DNA of 25,532 bases, taken from contig JAHBMJ010001841.1 in the NCBI GenBank assembly GCA_018398765.1, positions 1-25,532 on the forward strand, written 5' to 3'. The notes beneath the pieces were generated by a model that was not told the DNA's origin, did not search any database, and was given only the letters and a program-made list of their open reading frames with translations. Shown here piece after piece: positions 23,742 through 25,532 of this stretch (position 1 is the first letter of the stretch; each line of letters starts with the position of its first letter). Made by a program: the position numbers and the translations under genes. The stretch is from Chromera velia. Its lineage: Eukaryota > Sar > Chromeraceae.

Positions 23742-24263
23742 TGTGTGTGTGTGAGTGTGTGTGTGTGTGTGTGTGTGCATTCTACAAAAACAAATCTAAT
23801 CTCTGCATGTATGGATTTGATTGCAGGGAATGGGCCCTCCCGGAATGGGAATGGGTCCCGGAGGACCGATGGTCAGTCAGTCTTGTGTTTTGTGTTTTTT
23901 GGTCTTGTCTCACCTTTTTTCCTTCTGTTGGTTTGCTTGGACGCTGCTGTCTTGACCTCGTTGATGTGGGTACGGAGATGGTCTGGTCGTTGCTCTGATC
24001 GAGCGGAAGCCTCCCCACACAATGCGATCGAGAGAAGCGGGGGGATTTGGGGTGTTGCTTCGGTTTTCTGTGTCTTGCGTTTGTCTGTTTGCTCGATAGC
24101 TGGTCTCTTTGCCTGTCGCTGGCGAATGCTGATGCATCTCTGTACCCCTGTTTCTCTATCTGAATTATGTCGATCCTTGTCTGTCTGTTTGAACCTGCAG
24201 GGAGGCCCCCCCGGCGGTCCTCGCGGGCCCCCTGGCCAGGGACCTCCCGGCGGCCCACAGTAG
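20236..24263 (+). CDS. SNRPB: Spliceosomal core snRNP protein SmB/B'
   Basis: Ten coding exons: 20236-20238, 20379-20438, 20582-20684, 20883-20977, 21374-21467, 21978-22064, 22529-22637, 23137-23173, 23827-23871 and 24201-24263; 231 residues, about the length of human SmB. Every junction is GT-AG and phase-consistent. SmB is one of seven Sm proteins forming the ring around the Sm site of U1, U2, U4 and U5 snRNAs. The Sm1 motif is VQDSRMLVGTMLAYDRHMNI with VLADCEEFRKVK. The Sm2 motif is GLVMMRGENIVSLTVE, with the RNA-contacting RGEN. The C-terminal tail is Gly/Pro/Met-rich; GPPGMMRPPM in exon 8 resembles the PPPGMRPP motifs that bind GYF and WW domains in animal SmB. The first coding exon is the ATG only (ATG directly followed by GTGAGT). 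Exons 8 and 9 look like tandem duplicates. Very secure identification. Confidence 0.95.
21019..21085 (+). repeat. (AC)n microsatellite in SmB intron 4
   Basis: About 67 nt of CGCA grading into CA repeat with one TA interruption, within intron 20978-21373. Confidence 0.95.
22119..22154 (+). repeat. (CT)n microsatellite in SmB intron 6
   Basis: A pure CT run within intron 22065-22528. A (TGTCC)n run at about 22486-22505 lies just before the acceptor of the same intron. Confidence 0.9.
22656..22802 (+). repeat. CT-rich tract in SmB intron 7
   Basis: Degenerate (CT)n and TTCTT sequence beginning about 20 nt after the GTCAGT donor at 22638. Confidence 0.85.
23041..23127 (+). repeat. (GT)n-rich tract before SmB exon 8
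   Basis: An imperfect GT/GTGC repeat ending about 10 nt upstream of the GTGCAG acceptor at 23136. A similar GT tract precedes exon 9. Confidence 0.9.
23635..23779 (+). repeat. (TGCG)n and (GT)n tract before SmB exon 9
   Basis: (TGCG)n followed by a long GT run with a few interruptions, within intron 23174-23826 and ending about 47 nt before exon 9. Confidence 0.95.
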
Positions 24264-25088
24264 GAAGACGGTGTCGCAAGAGGGAAGCGAATTCATTCAG
24301 TCTGGGAACTTAGCTCGGTTGAATAGGGAGGGGTGAGAAGACAATTGGTGCGGAGCGAGAAGACCTCAAGAAAAAATTTGGGAGGGCGGGGATTTGTGTC
24401 TGCAAAGAGAATTGAGGACGAGCGGAGGTCACGTTGGGGGCCGACGAGGCGTGGGTGGATCGAGACAAAGGATCGAAGTGGGAGTGGGGGTTTGTTCAAA
24501 AGCCTTTCCAAGCTAGATGAAGAAGGCACTAGCAAGGCCCAGCACTCTTTTGAGAAAGAACCAGGTGCCTAGCCAGGTGCCAAGGTGATTTGAAAAAAAA
24601 AATCATTTCATGCATTCTAAATTTTATGATGTCGCGCCTTCCGTCTAAGTAAATTCATAGTTATAGAATCAATGAATCATAATATAGATCTAGCTCTAGA
24701 TTCCGTTTCGTAGGGTCTTATAACTAGTTTTATAAGTAATTTTCTAGATAGAGTTTCTATACTGGCTTAATTGTTTCTAGAATTGTTTTGGAGTGCGCAG
24801 CACTGTGCGCCTTGAATTAGACGTTTGAAATTTAAATATCTTTATTTGTTCTATACATTTGTTTTTAAATCACGAGTAAAATCACTAGCATATGATGCTA
24901 GATATGATCATCATTATTATTATTTTGATGTTGCTCCTATATTAATTTAATAGAGGAGTACTATAGTAGTTATAGAATAGCTAGGGTTTCAGAATAGGCC
25001 TAGTGGGAAACCTATCAATCAATCATTGATTGATTGATTGATATGTTCCACCCTAGGGCCTTCCCGCTATATCTATCTGTCGCCAGAG
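24264..25088. other. SmB 3' flank and AT-rich island 3
   Basis: The first about 330 bp are GC-moderate and probably include the SmB 3' untranslated region. From about 24595 the sequence is AT-rich, with no gene. No intact terminal-repeat element of the kind seen in island 2 was found. A long inverted repeat lies at 25014-25038. Confidence 0.45.
25014..25038. repeat. Perfect 12-bp inverted repeat
   Basis: ATCAATCAATCA and TGATTGATTGAT, separated by a single T. Outside it, GGCCTAGTGGGAA (from about 24996) and TTCCACCCTAGGGCC (to about 25061) are imperfectly complementary, suggesting a larger nested stem or a decayed inverted-repeat element. Confidence 0.8.
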
Positions 25089-25532
25089 CTAGCAGGGCGG
25101 GGCGTTCCCCAGCCTAAGCTGAGGAGCCTGAGGTAGCAGACCCCACCCTCGGGGCCCGCCAGAGTCTGTTGCCCTGGCCGCTGCTGTATGATTGTTCGTT
25201 GTTCGAGCCACGGCTCTGGATCCGCGTTGGCTTTCCGGCCTGAAAATCGATCTGAAACGGTATGTGATTTGGGCTTCCTCGCTCTTTTTGTTTGCTTTAT
25301 CAATCTTCTTCTGCGGCTCCCTCCTTCCCCACCCTAACGCTCCTTCGGTCGTCTCTAAGTTATCAATTGTCTCCTCATATTCTTTTGTTAGTCTCTCGAT
25401 CGCCCGCTGCCTTCCGGTGATTCCTGCATGTCTGGCCGCCAGAGCGTCTCCCTCTATGTGTCCGTACCGTCCTGGACACTCCTCAAACACCCTCCGTCTG
25501 AATGACGCCCATCCCAAAAACTCATCCACTCC
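25089..25532 (-). CDS. Unidentified ORF, cut by the right edge
   Basis: The frame is open from the window edge to TAG at 25091-25089, about 147 codons, with no ATG in the first part, so the protein starts outside. The visible part begins DEFLGWASFRRRVFEECPGR, then has a Glu/Lys-rich likely coiled-coil region (RQRAIERLTKEYEETIDNLE and KKIDKANKKSEEAQ). It ends in a Gly/Pro/Arg-rich tail that looks less protein-like. I do not recognise it. Its position beside an AT-rich repeat island makes a mobile-element protein or a gene's last exon equally possible. Confidence 0.45.
   Translation of the reverse strand, partial: GVDEFLGWASFRRRVFEECPGRYGHIEGDALAARHAGITGRQRAIERLTKEYEETIDNLETTEGALGWGRREPQKKIDKANKKSEEAQITYRFRSIFRPESQRGSRAVARTTNNHTAAARATDSGGPRGWGLLPQAPQLRLGNAPPC

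Overview
The window looks like nuclear DNA from an intron-rich protist. Coding blocks are GC-rich, introns are GT-AG and usually 100-650 bp, almost every acceptor reads TGCAG, introns are full of pyrimidine, GT/CA and GA microsatellites, and AT-rich repeat islands separate the genes. Intron density, gene content (an RNI-type LRR protein, a kinase with long low-complexity inserts) and base composition would suit a chromerid alga such as Chromera or a relative. That assignment is inference; no rRNA or organelle marker is present.

Layout. (1) 674-2324, minus strand: a multi-exon gene for an acidic protein with a 45-bp (15-residue) Glu-rich repeat; its 5' end is not resolved. (2) 3552-7306, plus: a five-exon Ser/Thr protein kinase, about 855 residues, with all main catalytic motifs but roughly 440 residues of low-complexity sequence between DFG and the (A)PE motif. 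(3) 7307-10620: no convincing gene; it holds an AT-rich island and a strong 15-bp-stem hairpin. (4) 10621-15306, plus: an eight-exon gene for an 870-residue ribonuclease-inhibitor-like LRR protein. Four of its introns cut the same position of successive LRRs. (5) 15307-17739: an AT-rich island with two related MITE-like elements. Each has inverted termini starting CTAGGCG and a perfect 8-bp target duplication; one is inserted in a palindromic tandem repeat. (6) 17740-19500, minus: a single-exon gene for a 586-residue WD40-like protein. (7) 20236-24263, plus: a ten-exon gene for the spliceosomal core protein SmB/B', 231 residues, whose first coding exon is the ATG alone. Genes 6 and 7 are head to head, about 735 bp apart. 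(8) 24264-25088: AT-rich spacer. (9) 25089-25532, minus: an ORF running off the right edge, product unknown.

The genes do not form an operon or an obvious pathway; this is ordinary eukaryotic gene order. Exon models were built by hand from splice signals, reading phase and protein motifs. The SmB, LRR and kinase models are phase-consistent throughout. The acidic gene is less certain. The strongest new-looking signals are the transposable-element pair at 15.9-17.5 kb, the kinase activation-segment insertion, the repeat-phased introns of the LRR gene, the duplicated tail exons of SmB and the marked +3C bias of the 5' splice sites.
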